A stretch of DNA of 64,000 nt from Cellulomonas sp. JH27-2 (GCF_014837175.1 NZ_JACYFR010000002.1:186001-250000), one strand, 5' to 3'. Positions 7,785-15,823 are shown, counted from the stretch's first letter. Notes: generated by a model not told the origin, from the letters alone. Numbers and translations: made by a program.

Positions 7785-9725
7785 GTGGCAGGACGCATCC
7801 GGCGGGAGGACGTGGAAGCGGTCCGCGAGCGTGCCTCCATCGAGGAGATCGTCGGCGCGCACGTCACCCTCAAGCCTGCGGGCGTCGGGTCGCTCAAGGG
7901 CCTGTGCCCGTTCCACGACGAGCGGTCACCGTCGTTCCACGTCCGGCCGCAGGTGGGGCGCTACCACTGCTTCGGGTGCGGCGAGGGCGGCGACGTCATC
8001 TCGTTCGTGCAGCAGGTGGACGGACTCGGCTTCACCGAGGCCGTCGAGTACCTGGCCGGGCGCGTCGGGATCCAGCTGCGCTACGAGGAGGGCGGTGCGC
8101 CGCGGCCCGGCGACGAGCCGGGCAAGCGCCGTCGGCTGATCGAGGCGCACGCGGTCGCCGAGCAGTTCTACCGCGAGCAGCTCACGTCGCCCGGCGCCGC
8201 GGCCGGGCGCACGTTCCTGGCCGAGCGCGGGTTCGACCGCGCTGCCGCGGAGCAGTTCGGCGTCGGCTTCGCCCCCCAGGGCTGGGACTCGCTGCTACGA
8301 CACCTGCGCGGACGCGGCTTCACCGAGGCCGAGCTGACCGCGTCGGGCCTGGTCAGCCAGGGGCAGCGCGGCGTCTACGACCGGTTCCGCGGGCGGCTCG
8401 TGTGGCCGATCCGCGAGGTCACGGGCGAGACCGTCGGCTTCGGTGCACGACGGCTGTTCGACGAGGACCAGGGGCCCAAGTACCTGAACACGCCCGAGAC
8501 CCCGCTGTACCGCAAGTCGCACGTGCTGTACGGCCTGGACCTGGCCAAGCGGGAGATGCAGCGCGAGAAGCGCGTCGTGGTCGTCGAGGGGTACACCGAC
8601 GTCATGGCGATGCACCTGTCGGGCGTCGGCTCCGCCGTGGCCACCTGCGGGACGGCATTCGGCTCCGACCACGCGCGGATCGTGCGGCGGCTGGTGGGGG
8701 ACAGCGGTGGCAGCGGGGGAGTCCAGCTCGCGTCGGGCACGTCCGTGGGCGGCGAGATCATCTTCACGTTCGACGGCGACGCCGCCGGGCAGAAGGCCGC
8801 GCTGCGGGCGTTCGGTGAGGACCAGAGCTTCTCCGCGCAGACCTTCGTCGCGGTCGAGCCCAGCGGCAAGGACCCGTGCGAGCTCCGCCAGGCGCAGGGA
8901 CCGGACGCCGTGCGGGCGCTCGTAGCCGCTCGCCAGCCGTTGTTCGAGTTCGTCATCAGGTCGACCCTCGCGTCGTACGACCTCGCGACCGCCGAAGGGC
9001 GCATCGGCGCGCTGCGGGCCGCGGCGCCCGTCGTCGCCGGCATCCGGGACACGGCCCTGCGGCCGGAGTACACGCGCCTGCTCGCCGGCTGGCTGGGCGT
9101 CGAGGACCTCGACACGGTGCGTCGGGCGGTCACGTCCGCGGCGCGCACCCCCGGGCGGTCCGACGAGCGCAGGCCTGCTCGCCCGGACGATCGTGCGGGC
9201 CGCCCGGGGGCTCCGCCGCAGCCTCGCCTGACGATGCCGGACCGGCGTGACCCGGTCGCGCAGACCGAGCGCACCGCGCTCGAGGTCGTCCTGCAGCTCC
9301 CCCAGCTCGTCCCGGCGGAGTTCGACGACCTCGCGGGCGACGCGTTCTCGGCGCCCGCCTACCGGGCCGTGCACGAGGCGGTCCGGGCGGCCGGTGGCCT
9401 GGCCGTCGCACGACCGCTCGCCGACGGCGGGGACGCGACGGCATGGGTCGGTACCGTGATCGAGGAGGCCGCGTCGCCGGTGCAGGCCCTGGTCACCGAG
9501 CTCGCGGTCGCGCCCATCCCCGAGGACCGGGCCTCGGCCCTGCCCGAGTACGTCCGCGGCGTCGTGATCCGGCTCGTCGAGCTCGGCTTCACGCGGCACA
9601 TCGCCGAGCTGCGCGGACGGCTGCAGCGCATGGACGCGACCGCCGACCCGGGCGCGTACAACGCGGCCTTCGCGGAGCTGGTCGCCGTCGAGGGTCGTCG
9701 TCGGCTGCTGCGCGAGAGCGCCTGA
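7785..9725 (+). CDS. dnaG: DNA primase
   Basis: DnaG makes RNA primers at the replication fork. Domains in order: a CHC2 zinc finger with Cys41, His44, Cys62 and Cys65 (CPFHDERSPSF ... YHCFGCGEGGD); the catalytic core; a TOPRIM fold with VVVVEGYTDVMAMH (Glu near 268), CGTAF and IIFTFDGDAAGQ (acidic pair near 329); and a C-terminal helicase-interacting region beginning about residue 500. A Gly/Ser-rich insertion (about 306-322, DSGGSGGVQLASG) separates the two TOPRIM motifs. Total length of 646 residues is normal for actinobacteria. The GTG start is supported by the leaderless promoter. Confidence 0.96.
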   Translation: MAGRIRREDVEAVRERASIEEIVGAHVTLKPAGVGSLKGLCPFHDERSPSFHVRPQVGRYHCFGCGEGGDVISFVQQVDGLGFTEAVEYLAGRVGIQLRYEEGGAPRPGDEPGKRRRLIEAHAVAEQFYREQLTSPGAAAGRTFLAERGFDRAAAEQFGVGFAPQGWDSLLRHLRGRGFTEAELTASGLVSQGQRGVYDRFRGRLVWPIREVTGETVGFGARRLFDEDQGPKYLNTPETPLYRKSHVLYGLDLAKREMQREKRVVVVEGYTDVMAMHLSGVGSAVATCGTAFGSDHARIVRRLVGDSGGSGGVQLASGTSVGGEIIFTFDGDAAGQKAALRAFGEDQSFSAQTFVAVEPSGKDPCELRQAQGPDAVRALVAARQPLFEFVIRSTLASYDLATAEGRIGALRAAAPVVAGIRDTALRPEYTRLLAGWLGVEDLDTVRRAVTSAARTPGRSDERRPARPDDRAGRPGAPPQPRLTMPDRRDPVAQTERTALEVVLQLPQLVPAEFDDLAGDAFSAPAYRAVHEAVRAAGGLAVARPLADGGDATAWVGTVIEEAASPVQALVTELAVAPIPEDRASALPEYVRGVVIRLVELGFTRHIAELRGRLQRMDATADPGAYNAAFAELVAVEGRRRLLRESA

Positions 9726-9768
9726 TCGGACGTCGGCCTCGCGACTGTGCCCCTGGCCGACGTATCAG
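9722..9768 (+). terminator. Hairpin after dnaG
   Basis: ACGTCGGCC (9730-9738) pairs perfectly with GGCCGACGT (9755-9763). Flanking CTGAT/ATCAG extends the stem across a small bulge and overlaps the dnaG stop codon. There is no U-tract, as is common in high-GC genomes. Confidence 0.6.
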
Positions 9769-9800
9769 AGCTGCGCTGGCGTCATCCTTCCGGGGGACAG

Positions 9801-9817
9801 GGCCCCGGTGCGGGGCC
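9801..9817 (+). terminator. Second short hairpin downstream of dnaG
   Basis: GGCCCCG-GTG-CGGGGCC is a perfect 7-bp stem with a 3-nt loop. An alternative GTG start for the next gene (9808) falls inside the loop, which argues against its use. Confidence 0.4.
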
Positions 9818-9840
9818 GCCCTGAGCCCCGGGGGCCCACC

Positions 9841-11130
9841 ATGAAGGTGCGATCGGACCAGAACCAGAACCACTCGTCGTCGCTCGCGCGTTCCCGACGT
9901 GAGACGTCACCGTCCGTCGGGAAGACGTCGGCGTCCGTCGAGAAGACCCCGGCGGTGAGTGCGGCGCCCCCGAAGGCGTCGACCGCGAGAGCGTCCGCGG
10001 CAGACCGCGCCGGTCGGCCGACCCGTGCCCGGCCGTTGCGGAGCACCGCCACGCCCGGTGTGTCGACGAAGGTCGCCGCCGCCACCGCCGCGCGCCCCGC
10101 GCCGCCGCCGACCTCGTCCGCCGCCACCGCTCCCGAGCCACAGGCGTCGGCACGCTGGTGGAAGCGGTCGGAGCGCGTCGGACCGTGGCAGGTGGAGGTC
10201 CGCCACCGGGTGGAGGACCTCGCGTCACAGGTCGCGGCGCTGCCTCCGGCCGCACGCGGCTCTGTGGACCAGCAGCTCGAGCTGGCGCGACGCGCGTCCA
10301 CGCGTCCCTTCCCCCGCTGGCAGTGGTGGAACGGCACCAGCATCGAGACCGCCTGGAACGCCACGCACCTCGCCCAGTCGATGCTTCCCCTGGTCGTGGA
10401 CTCCGCCGCACTTCCCGGCCAGCTCGTGGACGCACGGCGCCGATCGATGATGCGCCTCGCGGTGGCGGACCCGTTGCGCACCGCGGTCGAGGAGCCGGCG
10501 CTCACCGACCGGACCGAGGCAGGCCGGGCTACCCGCCGCGACCGCCACACGATCAACGCCGCCCTGCGTGCGTCGCTCGAGCTGGCCGACGACGAGCACC
10601 GCAACCTGCGCGACTGGCGCAACCGGCTGCTGCGCGTCGCCGCGCTCGCACTGCTCGCCGTCGTGATGACCGTGATCGTCGCGGCTCTGCGGCCCGCCTA
10701 CCTGCCGCTGTGCGCGACGCTGCAGGACGGTGGGCTGCTGTGCCCGGGCGGGGCGGCGCGCGCCACCGGCCACGACGCGACGGTCGTCGCGTTCCTCGGC
10801 GCGCTGGGCGGGGCCCTCGCGGCGATCCTCGCGATGCGGCGGGCGAGCCCGGGGTCGTCGCCCTACCGGATCACGCCCGCTCTGAGCCTGGTCCGTGTCC
10901 CGCTCGGAGGGCTCACCGCCGTCGTGGGGATCATGCTCGTCCAGAGCGGGGAGATCCCCGGGCTCGTGCTGACCCGACCTGCCCAGGTGGCTGTGTTCGC
11001 GCTGCTGTTCGGGTTCTCGCAGGAGCTCGTCACGCGGCTGCTCGAGAGCAGGGCACGGATCGTGCAGGACGCGACCAAGGGCCGTTCGTCGGCCGCGGAC
11101 CGCCGCGACGTCGCGCCGCCCACGTCATGA
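9841..11130 (+). CDS. Hypothetical four-helix membrane protein with long low-complexity N-terminus
   Basis: I do not recognise a named family. Residues 1 to about 110 are Ala/Pro/Ser/Arg-rich and probably disordered. A soluble helical part follows (about 120-255, with EVRHRVEDLASQVAAL). Four membrane segments fill residues about 260-425 (LLRVAALALLAVVMTVIVAA, VAFLGALGGALAAILA, PLGGLTAVVGIMLVQ, VAVFALLFGFSQELVTRLL). The start at ATG 9841 is a choice: it has no clear ribosome site, and GTG 9808 in frame would add 11 residues. It converges on the transglutaminase-like gene with 17 nt between stop codons. Confidence 0.75.
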   Translation: MKVRSDQNQNHSSSLARSRRETSPSVGKTSASVEKTPAVSAAPPKASTARASAADRAGRPTRARPLRSTATPGVSTKVAAATAARPAPPPTSSAATAPEPQASARWWKRSERVGPWQVEVRHRVEDLASQVAALPPAARGSVDQQLELARRASTRPFPRWQWWNGTSIETAWNATHLAQSMLPLVVDSAALPGQLVDARRRSMMRLAVADPLRTAVEEPALTDRTEAGRATRRDRHTINAALRASLELADDEHRNLRDWRNRLLRVAALALLAVVMTVIVAALRPAYLPLCATLQDGGLLCPGGAARATGHDATVVAFLGALGGALAAILAMRRASPGSSPYRITPALSLVRVPLGGLTAVVGIMLVQSGEIPGLVLTRPAQVAVFALLFGFSQELVTRLLESRARIVQDATKGRSSAADRRDVAPPTS

Positions 11131-11147
11131 CCGCGCCCGTCGGTCCC

Positions 11148-11936
11148 TCAGCGCAGGCAGCCGGCGCCGTCGTCGTCGGCGGCGTCCTTGACCGACGCGG
11201 TCACGGTCATCGACCGCAGGGACAGCGACCCGCCGTAGTGAGAGAGGAACGCGGTGTCCGTCGCGTCGCGGCCGGTCGCGATGCGCAGCAGCGTGCCTAC
11301 CGGCGCGAGCCGCGTCGCGTCGACCACCTGCCAGCGGTCGTCGACGAACGCCTCGGCCACCGCGTGGAAGTCCATCGGCTTGAGGCCGGGGGCGTACACC
11401 GACACCAGGCGGGCCGGGACGTCGCACGCACGCATGAGAGCCACGGTCAGGTGCGCGAAGTCGCGGCACACGCCGCGGCGCTTGAGCAGCGTGTCGGTCG
11501 CGCCGTCCGTCGGCAGGCTCGATCCGGGGGAGTAGGTGACGTGCCCGTGCACCCAGTCGGCGACGGCGTCGAGCAGCGGGCGGCCGGTCAGGTCGCCGAA
11601 CTGGTCGCGCGCGAAGGCAAGCAGGCGGTCGGAGTCGGCGTACCGGCTGGGCCGGCGCAGCTCGATGAGGTCCAGGTCCTCCAGCGGCGGGGCGTCGGCC
11701 GCGCCGAGCACGGTGGCCTGGTAGTCGACGACGACGCGACCCGCGGGAGCGAGCACGCGGTGCATCCGGCCCCCGTTGCCGGTCTTGACCTCGAGGACGT
11801 CCAGGAGGCCGTCCTCGTGGCGGACGGTGAGCACCTCGGTGCGGTCGTAGGAGCCGTCGGCGACGGCCACCGCGAGGTGCATCTCGAGCGGGGTGCGCAC
11901 GTCGAGACTGAGGTGAGAGGTGACTGTGCGCAACAC
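11148..11936 (-). CDS. Transglutaminase-like cysteine protease family protein
   Basis: The 262-residue protein has an N-terminal beta-domain (TVTSHLSLDVRTPLEMHLAV) and a transglutaminase-like core. The catalytic triad is visible: Cys in RRGVCRDFAHL, His in MDFHAVAEAF and Asp in QVVDATRL. This layout matches actinobacterial bacterial-transglutaminase-N plus transglutaminase_core proteins, often presumed peptidases or amidases. No signal peptide is apparent. The GTG start at 11936 was preferred to longer in-frame options because homologous proteins begin near the RTVTSHL segment and AAGGAA lies about 11 nt upstream. Substrate unknown. Confidence 0.85.
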   Translation of the reverse strand: MLRTVTSHLSLDVRTPLEMHLAVAVADGSYDRTEVLTVRHEDGLLDVLEVKTGNGGRMHRVLAPAGRVVVDYQATVLGAADAPPLEDLDLIELRRPSRYADSDRLLAFARDQFGDLTGRPLLDAVADWVHGHVTYSPGSSLPTDGATDTLLKRRGVCRDFAHLTVALMRACDVPARLVSVYAPGLKPMDFHAVAEAFVDDRWQVVDATRLAPVGTLLRIATGRDATDTAFLSHYGGSLSLRSMTVTASVKDAADDDGAGCLR

Positions 11937-12132
11937 GGCCGCGAGGTTCCTTCCCCGGCCGTCGGCGGCCGGACCATCAAGAGGGGCAGCGCAAGTGTGA
12001 GGCTCGGAAGGCACTTCGTCCAGCGGGCGGTGACGCAGCAGGTCAGGGGTCTGACGATCGAGGTCGCGGCGGCCATCGGGTGGGGAAACTCACCAAGAAA
12101 TCGCGCCCAACACGTGACCCATCGGTGCAACA

Positions 12133-12177
12133 ATCGAGCAATGCCTCGTACGTGTCCGATGCCGCGCCTTGCTCGAT
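12133..12177. repeat. 9-bp inverted repeat upstream of PAP2 gene
   Basis: ATCGAGCAA (12133-12141) and TTGCTCGAT (12169-12177) form a perfect inverted repeat separated by 27 nt. It lies in the 278-bp gap between the divergent transglutaminase-like and PAP2 genes. It could be a regulator site or a weak hairpin; nothing else recognisable occupies that gap. Confidence 0.45.
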
Positions 12178-12214
12178 CGCGCGCCGGACGAGGTCCCGCC
12201 ACGGTGCCGCTCTC

Positions 12215-13018
12215 GTGACGGCGGCACCGCCCGCAACGGAGCTCGACGAGGTCCGCGCCGGTTCACGGCTGCGTCATGCGCTCCTGGCCCGCGAGGCCGC
12301 GATCATCGTCGCGGTCTACGTCGTCTACTCGGTGATCCGCAACCACGCACCCAACAAGGTCGCTGTGGCCAACGCCCACGCACGCGACGTGCTGAGCATC
12401 GAGAAGAATCTCGGCATCGACATCGAGCACGCGATCAACCACTTCTTCGTGCAGCACACGGCCATCGTGACCGTCGCCAACTACATGTACGCGACGCTCT
12501 TCCTGCCGTCCGCGATCTTCGTCCTGCTGTGGATGTGGTTCCGGGCTCCACGGCTCTACGTGGTCCAACGCACGGTCCTGCTGGTCATGACGATGATGGC
12601 GCTCGTGTCGTACTGGGTCTTCCCGGCGGCACCGCCACGTCTGTTGCCGGGCGGCGGCTACGTCGACACCGTCGTCGCCTTCGGCACCTGGGGCAAGACG
12701 GCGGCCGACGCCGCCGCGAACACCGGGCACACGGTGTCCAACGCGTACGCAGCCATGCCGTCGATGCACTTCGGCTGGGCTCTCTGGTGCGGGCTCGCGT
12801 TCTTCCAGGCGACGACCGTGCGGTGGCAGCGCGTCCTCGCCATCGCCTTCCCGACCGCCACGCTGCTGGTCATCATCGCGACCGGCAACCACTTCGTGCT
12901 CGACGCGGTGGCCGGCGCGGTCACCTACGCCATCGCCTACGCCGCCGTGCGTGTCGTCCGTCGCCTGTCGGTGGCCCAGGAGGCCGGGGAGGAGCGCGAC
13001 GTCCCCGTCGCGGCCTGA
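12215..13018 (+). CDS. PAP2 (type 2 phosphatidic acid phosphatase) family membrane protein
   Basis: This roughly 267-residue protein has six hydrophobic segments and the PAP2/AUR1-like motifs: FPAAPPRLLPG, AMPSMHFGWALW (motif with catalytic His) and GNHFVLDAVAGA (second His plus Asp). It probably dephosphorylates an isoprenoid or lipid phosphate, or transfers a phospho-headgroup, at the membrane. The pattern is nearest to the inositol-phosphorylceramide-synthase-like branch. The start is uncertain: GTG 12215 (VTAAPPATELDE) gives a normal length, while GTG 12080 in frame would add a poorly conserved 45 residues. Confidence 0.85.
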   Translation: MTAAPPATELDEVRAGSRLRHALLAREAAIIVAVYVVYSVIRNHAPNKVAVANAHARDVLSIEKNLGIDIEHAINHFFVQHTAIVTVANYMYATLFLPSAIFVLLWMWFRAPRLYVVQRTVLLVMTMMALVSYWVFPAAPPRLLPGGGYVDTVVAFGTWGKTAADAAANTGHTVSNAYAAMPSMHFGWALWCGLAFFQATTVRWQRVLAIAFPTATLLVIIATGNHFVLDAVAGAVTYAIAYAAVRVVRRLSVAQEAGEERDVPVAA

Positions 13019-13061
13019 CCAGCCACAGCGACGAGCCCCGACAACGGCTCGGACGACGAAC

Positions 13062-13092
13062 GAGGGCCCTGACCGTGACGGTCAGGGCCCTC
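13062..13092. terminator. Bidirectional terminator between PAP2 gene and tRNA-Asn
   Basis: A perfect 15-bp stem (13062-13076 with 13078-13092) is closed by a single centre base. It sits between the convergent PAP2 gene and the minus-strand tRNA-Asn, so it can end both transcripts; TCTTCT follows on the plus strand. Confidence 0.85.
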
Positions 13093-13097
13093 TTCTG

Positions 13098-13170
13098 CTC
13101 CCCCGACTGGACTCGAACCAGTAACCCTTCGATTAACAGTCGAATGCTCTGCCAATTGAGCTACGGGGGA
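13098..13170 (-). tRNA. tRNA-Asn (GTT anticodon)
   Basis: The 73-nt cloverleaf reads 5' TCCCCCG ... CGGGGGA with discriminator G. The anticodon arm is TTCGA-CTGTTAA-TCGAA, giving anticodon GTT. The T-arm carries GGTTCGAGTCC. CCA is not encoded. Confidence 0.97.
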
Positions 13171-13260
13171 CCGCAGCGGGGAAAACTCTAGCAGCCTCCG
13201 GGGGGTGCCCCGGACGTGTTCCCGGTGACGTCCATCGCAGCGTGAATAGCGCGTGCCTGC

Positions 13261-13773
13261 TCAGCGGGGCAGGCCGGCGGCGTCGCGGACGGCGTCCTCC
13301 GCCGCGTCTACCAGGGCGGCGACCTGCGGGTCCGCCAGGTCCACGCTGTCGTCGGCGATCACCTGGCTGAACAGCTCGCCGTCCTCGTCGCGCCGCAGGG
13401 CCACGCGGGCGCGGTGACCGCCGGGCAGCGGCACGCTCGTCGTGTGGATCACGGACTGCTGGACCCGCTCGCGGAACGTCTGCGCGAACGCGACCGACGC
13501 GCGGTCCTCGGTGAACGTCAGGGCCGTCGACGCGCCCCACACCCATCGGACCGTCAGGGTGCGCGTGGGCGCGTCCAGCGTCCCGTGGTCGACGTCGGCC
13601 CACGGGGTCCGAGTCACGGTCGCCGCGTCGAGGACGTGGAGGGCGAGGCGGGACGCGACGGCGAGGGTGCCGTCGGCGAGCTGGACCGAGGCGAGGACGC
13701 GGTCGCGCGGACGCAGGTCGAGGCGCGCGCGTTCCGGGGCCGACAACCGGCGGCGACGAGGAGAGACGGGCAC
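13261..13773 (-). CDS. Hypothetical protein, PH-like fold suspected
   Basis: The 170-residue protein is unnamed to me. Its N-terminal two thirds alternates short strands (DRVLASVQLADGTLAVASRLALHVL, TPWADVDHGTLD, TLTVRWV) in the way small bacterial PH-like domains do, followed by a C-terminal helix (DPQVAALVDAAEDAVRD). No signal peptide or membrane segment. GTG 13773 was chosen because TACCGT ends 6 nt upstream (13780-13785), predicting a leaderless mRNA. It is transcribed toward tRNA-Asn. Confidence 0.75.
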   Translation of the reverse strand: MPVSPRRRRLSAPERARLDLRPRDRVLASVQLADGTLAVASRLALHVLDAATVTRTPWADVDHGTLDAPTRTLTVRWVWGASTALTFTEDRASVAFAQTFRERVQQSVIHTTSVPLPGGHRARVALRRDEDGELFSQVIADDSVDLADPQVAALVDAAEDAVRDAAGLPR

Positions 13774-13779
13774 GGAACC

Positions 13780-13785
13780 ACGGTA
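13780..13785 (-). promoter_or_regulatory. -10 element TACCGT, leaderless
   Basis: On the minus strand TACCGT ends 6 nt before the GTG at 13773. Confidence 0.5.
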
Positions 13786-13926
13786 CCGGGCAGGTCTGGC
13801 CGCCCCGACCTGGGCGCGCGTCCGGCGGGCGTCGCGTCCTCCGGTCGCGCGACCCGCCGCGCGCTGCAACGATCAGCGCCAGCATCCGGGCGGCAGGCGC
13901 GCCGGCAACCGACGAGAGGTGGAGCG

Positions 13927-14736
13927 ATGACGTCAGGCACCGCAACGAGCAGCGCGACGGGGACGGCCCAGCACGGCTGGGAGCTGACGGCCAGGGTCGG
14001 GTACGTCGTCAACGCCGTGCTGCACGTCCTGATCGGCGTCCTGGCGATCCGGATCGCGTTCGGCAGCGGCGGGAAGAACGCCGACCAGTCGGGCGCGCTG
14101 GGGACCATCGCCGAGACGCCGTTCGGCGGGGTCGTGCTCTGGGTGTCGGTGGTCGCCTTCGCGGCCCTGGGGCTGTGGCAGCTCGCGGTCGCGTTCCGCA
14201 AGCAGCCCTCGAGCCAGGGGTCGTCGACGGGGGACCGCCTGACGGCTGGGCTCCGGGCGGTCATCTACCTCTTCCTGGCGTTCACCGCGCTCACGTTCGC
14301 CACGGGCGGCGGCAAGTCGAGCTCGAAGTCGACGTCCGACGCCACCGGAAAGCTCATGGAGCAGCCCTTCGGCCGCACGCTCGTCGGGATCGTCGGAGCG
14401 GCCGTGATCATCGGCGGCGTCGTCTACGCGCTCAAGGGCCTGCGCAAGAAGTTCCTCGAGGACCTCCACGCGCTGCCCTCGGGGAGCGCCGGCACGGCCG
14501 TGACGTGGTGCGGGGTGCTCGGCTACACGCTCAAGGGCCTCGCCCTGGCGATCGTCGGCGTCCTGTTCGTCGTCGCCGCCGTGAAGCACGACCCCGACAA
14601 GGCGACGGGCCTGGACGGCGCACTGCACACCTTGCGCGACCAGCCCGCCGGTGTCTGGCTGCTGACCGCCGTGGGAGTCGGATTCATCGCCTACGGCGTG
14701 TACTCGTTCGTGCGCTCGAGGTACGGCAAGCTCTGA
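13927..14736 (+). CDS. DUF1206 membrane protein
   Basis: This 269-residue protein has six hydrophobic helices arranged as three repeats of a two-helix unit, the hallmark of DUF1206. Each repeat opens with an aromatic/Gly motif (ARVGYVVNAVLHVLIGVLAI, GLRAVIYLFLAFTAL, CGVLGYTLKGLALAIVGVLF). A Ser/Lys-rich loop (GGGKSSSKSTSD) links repeats two and three. The ATG start follows GAGGTGGAG. Function of the family is unknown. It stands alone, with no obvious partner gene. Confidence 0.85.
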   Translation: MTSGTATSSATGTAQHGWELTARVGYVVNAVLHVLIGVLAIRIAFGSGGKNADQSGALGTIAETPFGGVVLWVSVVAFAALGLWQLAVAFRKQPSSQGSSTGDRLTAGLRAVIYLFLAFTALTFATGGGKSSSKSTSDATGKLMEQPFGRTLVGIVGAAVIIGGVVYALKGLRKKFLEDLHALPSGSAGTAVTWCGVLGYTLKGLALAIVGVLFVVAAVKHDPDKATGLDGALHTLRDQPAGVWLLTAVGVGFIAYGVYSFVRSRYGKL

Positions 14737-14793
14737 CCGGTCGGGCGCGTGCCGATCGGTGGCGTCGCGCCAGGTGTGAGGCAGGATCGGCCC

Positions 14794-15183
14794 GTGCCGC
14801 ACGACGCCGAGCCGGTCCGCCCCGGGCGAAAGCTCGCCTGCGGCCTTCGGGTGGTGGACGGTGCGCAAGCGGGTCTCGGCCGTGAGTGGACCTTCGAGGT
14901 CGCACGCGTGACGCCAGGTCGCCTGACGGTCGCCCGGCAGCGGCTCTTCCGGCCGCCCACCTACCTCACCGTCCAGATCCTCGCCGTGTACACCCCGACG
15001 CGCGTCTTCGGCTGGACGCCGTGGGCGCAGAGCGTCAACCCGGGCGCACCGGTCGTCCAGGTCAGGACGGCGACCGCGGTGCTCGACTGGGTCATCGAGC
15101 ACCCCGAGGACTTCAGGTGGGCGACGGAGCTGGTGCAGCCCGAAGGCGCCGTGCCCGTCCGGCTCGAGATGCCGGAGCTGTGA
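14794..15183 (+). CDS. Hypothetical protein, about 129 residues
   Basis: I do not recognise this protein. It is soluble, with no signal peptide, and rich in beta-prone stretches (KLACGLRVVDGAQAGL, YLTVQILAVYTPTRVFGW). The C-terminus is WATELVQPEGAVPVRLEMPEL. GTG 14794 is preferred to the earlier in-frame GTG at 14749 because CAGGAT ends 6 nt before it, the same spacing seen at other leaderless starts here. It converges on the minus-strand tRNA-Met. Confidence 0.65.
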   Translation: MPHDAEPVRPGRKLACGLRVVDGAQAGLGREWTFEVARVTPGRLTVARQRLFRPPTYLTVQILAVYTPTRVFGWTPWAQSVNPGAPVVQVRTATAVLDWVIEHPEDFRWATELVQPEGAVPVRLEMPEL

Positions 15184-15205
15184 TCTGCCCGGGCGTCGTG
15201 ATGGG

Positions 15206-15279
15206 TGGGGCAGGTGGGGCTTGAACCCACGACCGACGGATTATGAGTCCGCTGCTCTGACCGGCTGAGCTACTGCCCC
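15206..15279 (-). tRNA. tRNA-Met (CAT anticodon)
   Basis: A 74-nt cloverleaf starts GGGGCAG and ends CTGCCCC with discriminator A. The anticodon arm GCGGA-CTCATAA-TCCGT gives CAT. G1-C72 pairing and a two-base-mismatch-free acceptor exclude initiator tRNA. An elongator Met identity is most likely, but a lysidine-modified tRNA-Ile2 with the same anticodon cannot be excluded by eye. Confidence 0.88.
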
Positions 15280-15424
15280 GAGAGCCGCCAGGGTACGCCA
15301 CGAACCCGCTGACCAGGGCGGCGCTGCCACGCAAAGGTGCTCCGCGCAACCGGTGCGTCGGGTCTGTCCGGTACCTGCCGAATCGATTTCACCCGTTTGC
15401 GCGCGAACCGGACGTCGCGGCTTG

Positions 15425-15453
15425 TTGCACAAGTGTCCAGTTTCGGGCATAGT
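15425..15453 (+). promoter_or_regulatory. Sigma70-type promoter of the bldC riboswitch transcript
   Basis: TTGCAC (15425-15430) and CATAGT (15448-15453) are separated by 17 bp. A transcription start near 15460 would place the riboswitch aptamer at the very 5' end of the transcript. Confidence 0.65.
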
Positions 15454-15464
15454 TCTGGCTTGTC

Positions 15465-15538
15465 AGCGAAAAACGGCAAACCCGCCGCAAGGTGGGGACG
15501 CAAAGCCACGGGGCCTACAGGGTCAGCCGAGCTACCGA
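15465..15538 (+). promoter_or_regulatory. Cyclic di-GMP-I (GEMM-I) riboswitch aptamer
   Basis: The 5' UTR of bldC contains the GEMM-I hallmarks in order: GGCAAACC (15475-15482), a P1 stem capped by a GNRA loop (CCGCC-GCAA-GGTGG), GGACGCAAAGCC, a GC stem with GGCC, and GCCGAGCTACCG. The base just before GCAAACC is G, the identity linked to c-di-GMP rather than cGAMP recognition. The aptamer ends about 6 nt before the AGGAG ribosome site at 15544-15548, and no terminator lies between. Control of translation initiation is therefore more likely than transcription termination. Match to the class is strong; direction of control is unknown. Confidence 0.9.
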
Positions 15539-15555
15539 ACGACAGGAGTTCCATC

Positions 15556-15771
15556 ATGGCGATGTCCACCGAGTCCCCCCTCTCCCAGGGCGCCCTTCTC
15601 ACCCCCGGTGAGGTTGCGGTCCTCTTCCGCGTCGACCCCAAGACGGTCACGCGCTGGGCCCAGGCCGGCAAGCTCTCGGCCGTCCGTACCCTCGGCGGCC
15701 ACCGCCGCTTCCACGAGGCTGAGGTGCGCCAGCTCCTCACGGGCGTCCCGCAGCAGCGTTCGGGCGAGTGA
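15556..15771 (+). CDS. bldC: BldC-family MerR-like developmental transcriptional regulator
   Basis: The 71-residue protein is a single winged-HTH of the MerR/BldC type. LTPGEVAVLFRVDPKTVTRW forms the HTH (about 15-34), followed by the wing TLGGHRRFHEAEV and the tail GVPQQRSGE. It matches Streptomyces BldC (68 residues) almost throughout. BldC binds direct repeats cooperatively and holds vegetative growth or delays development in Streptomyces; its role in a non-sporulating relative is not known. An ATG at 15556 follows ACAGGAG. The gene is monocistronic between a c-di-GMP riboswitch and a strong terminator. Confidence 0.94.
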   Translation: MAMSTESPLSQGALLTPGEVAVLFRVDPKTVTRWAQAGKLSAVRTLGGHRRFHEAEVRQLLTGVPQQRSGE

Positions 15772-15789
15772 TCCTCTAGCTCCATCCTC

Positions 15790-15823
15790 GAAGGGCCGGT
15801 GACGTCGACGTCACCGGCCCTTC
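15790..15823 (+). terminator. Terminator of bldC
   Basis: A perfect 34-nt palindrome (17-bp arms, GAAGGGCCGGTGACGTC and its complement) starts 18 nt after the bldC stop codon. Confidence 0.85.

Noticed and set aside
9808-9840. GTG 9808 as start of the membrane protein gene
   Set aside because: The codon lies in the loop of a perfect GC hairpin and has no better ribosome site than ATG 9841.
13080-13170. Prophage or element boundary at tRNA-Asn
   Set aside because: Both flanks are ordinary host genes and no direct repeat of the tRNA 3' end was seen.
15465-15538. Cobalamin, ydaO (c-di-AMP) or cGAMP riboswitch classes
   Set aside because: The GGCAAACC, GNRA-capped stem, GACGCAAAGCC and GCYRCCG blocks fit GEMM-I only; the G before GCAAACC and the GACGC block favour c-di-GMP.
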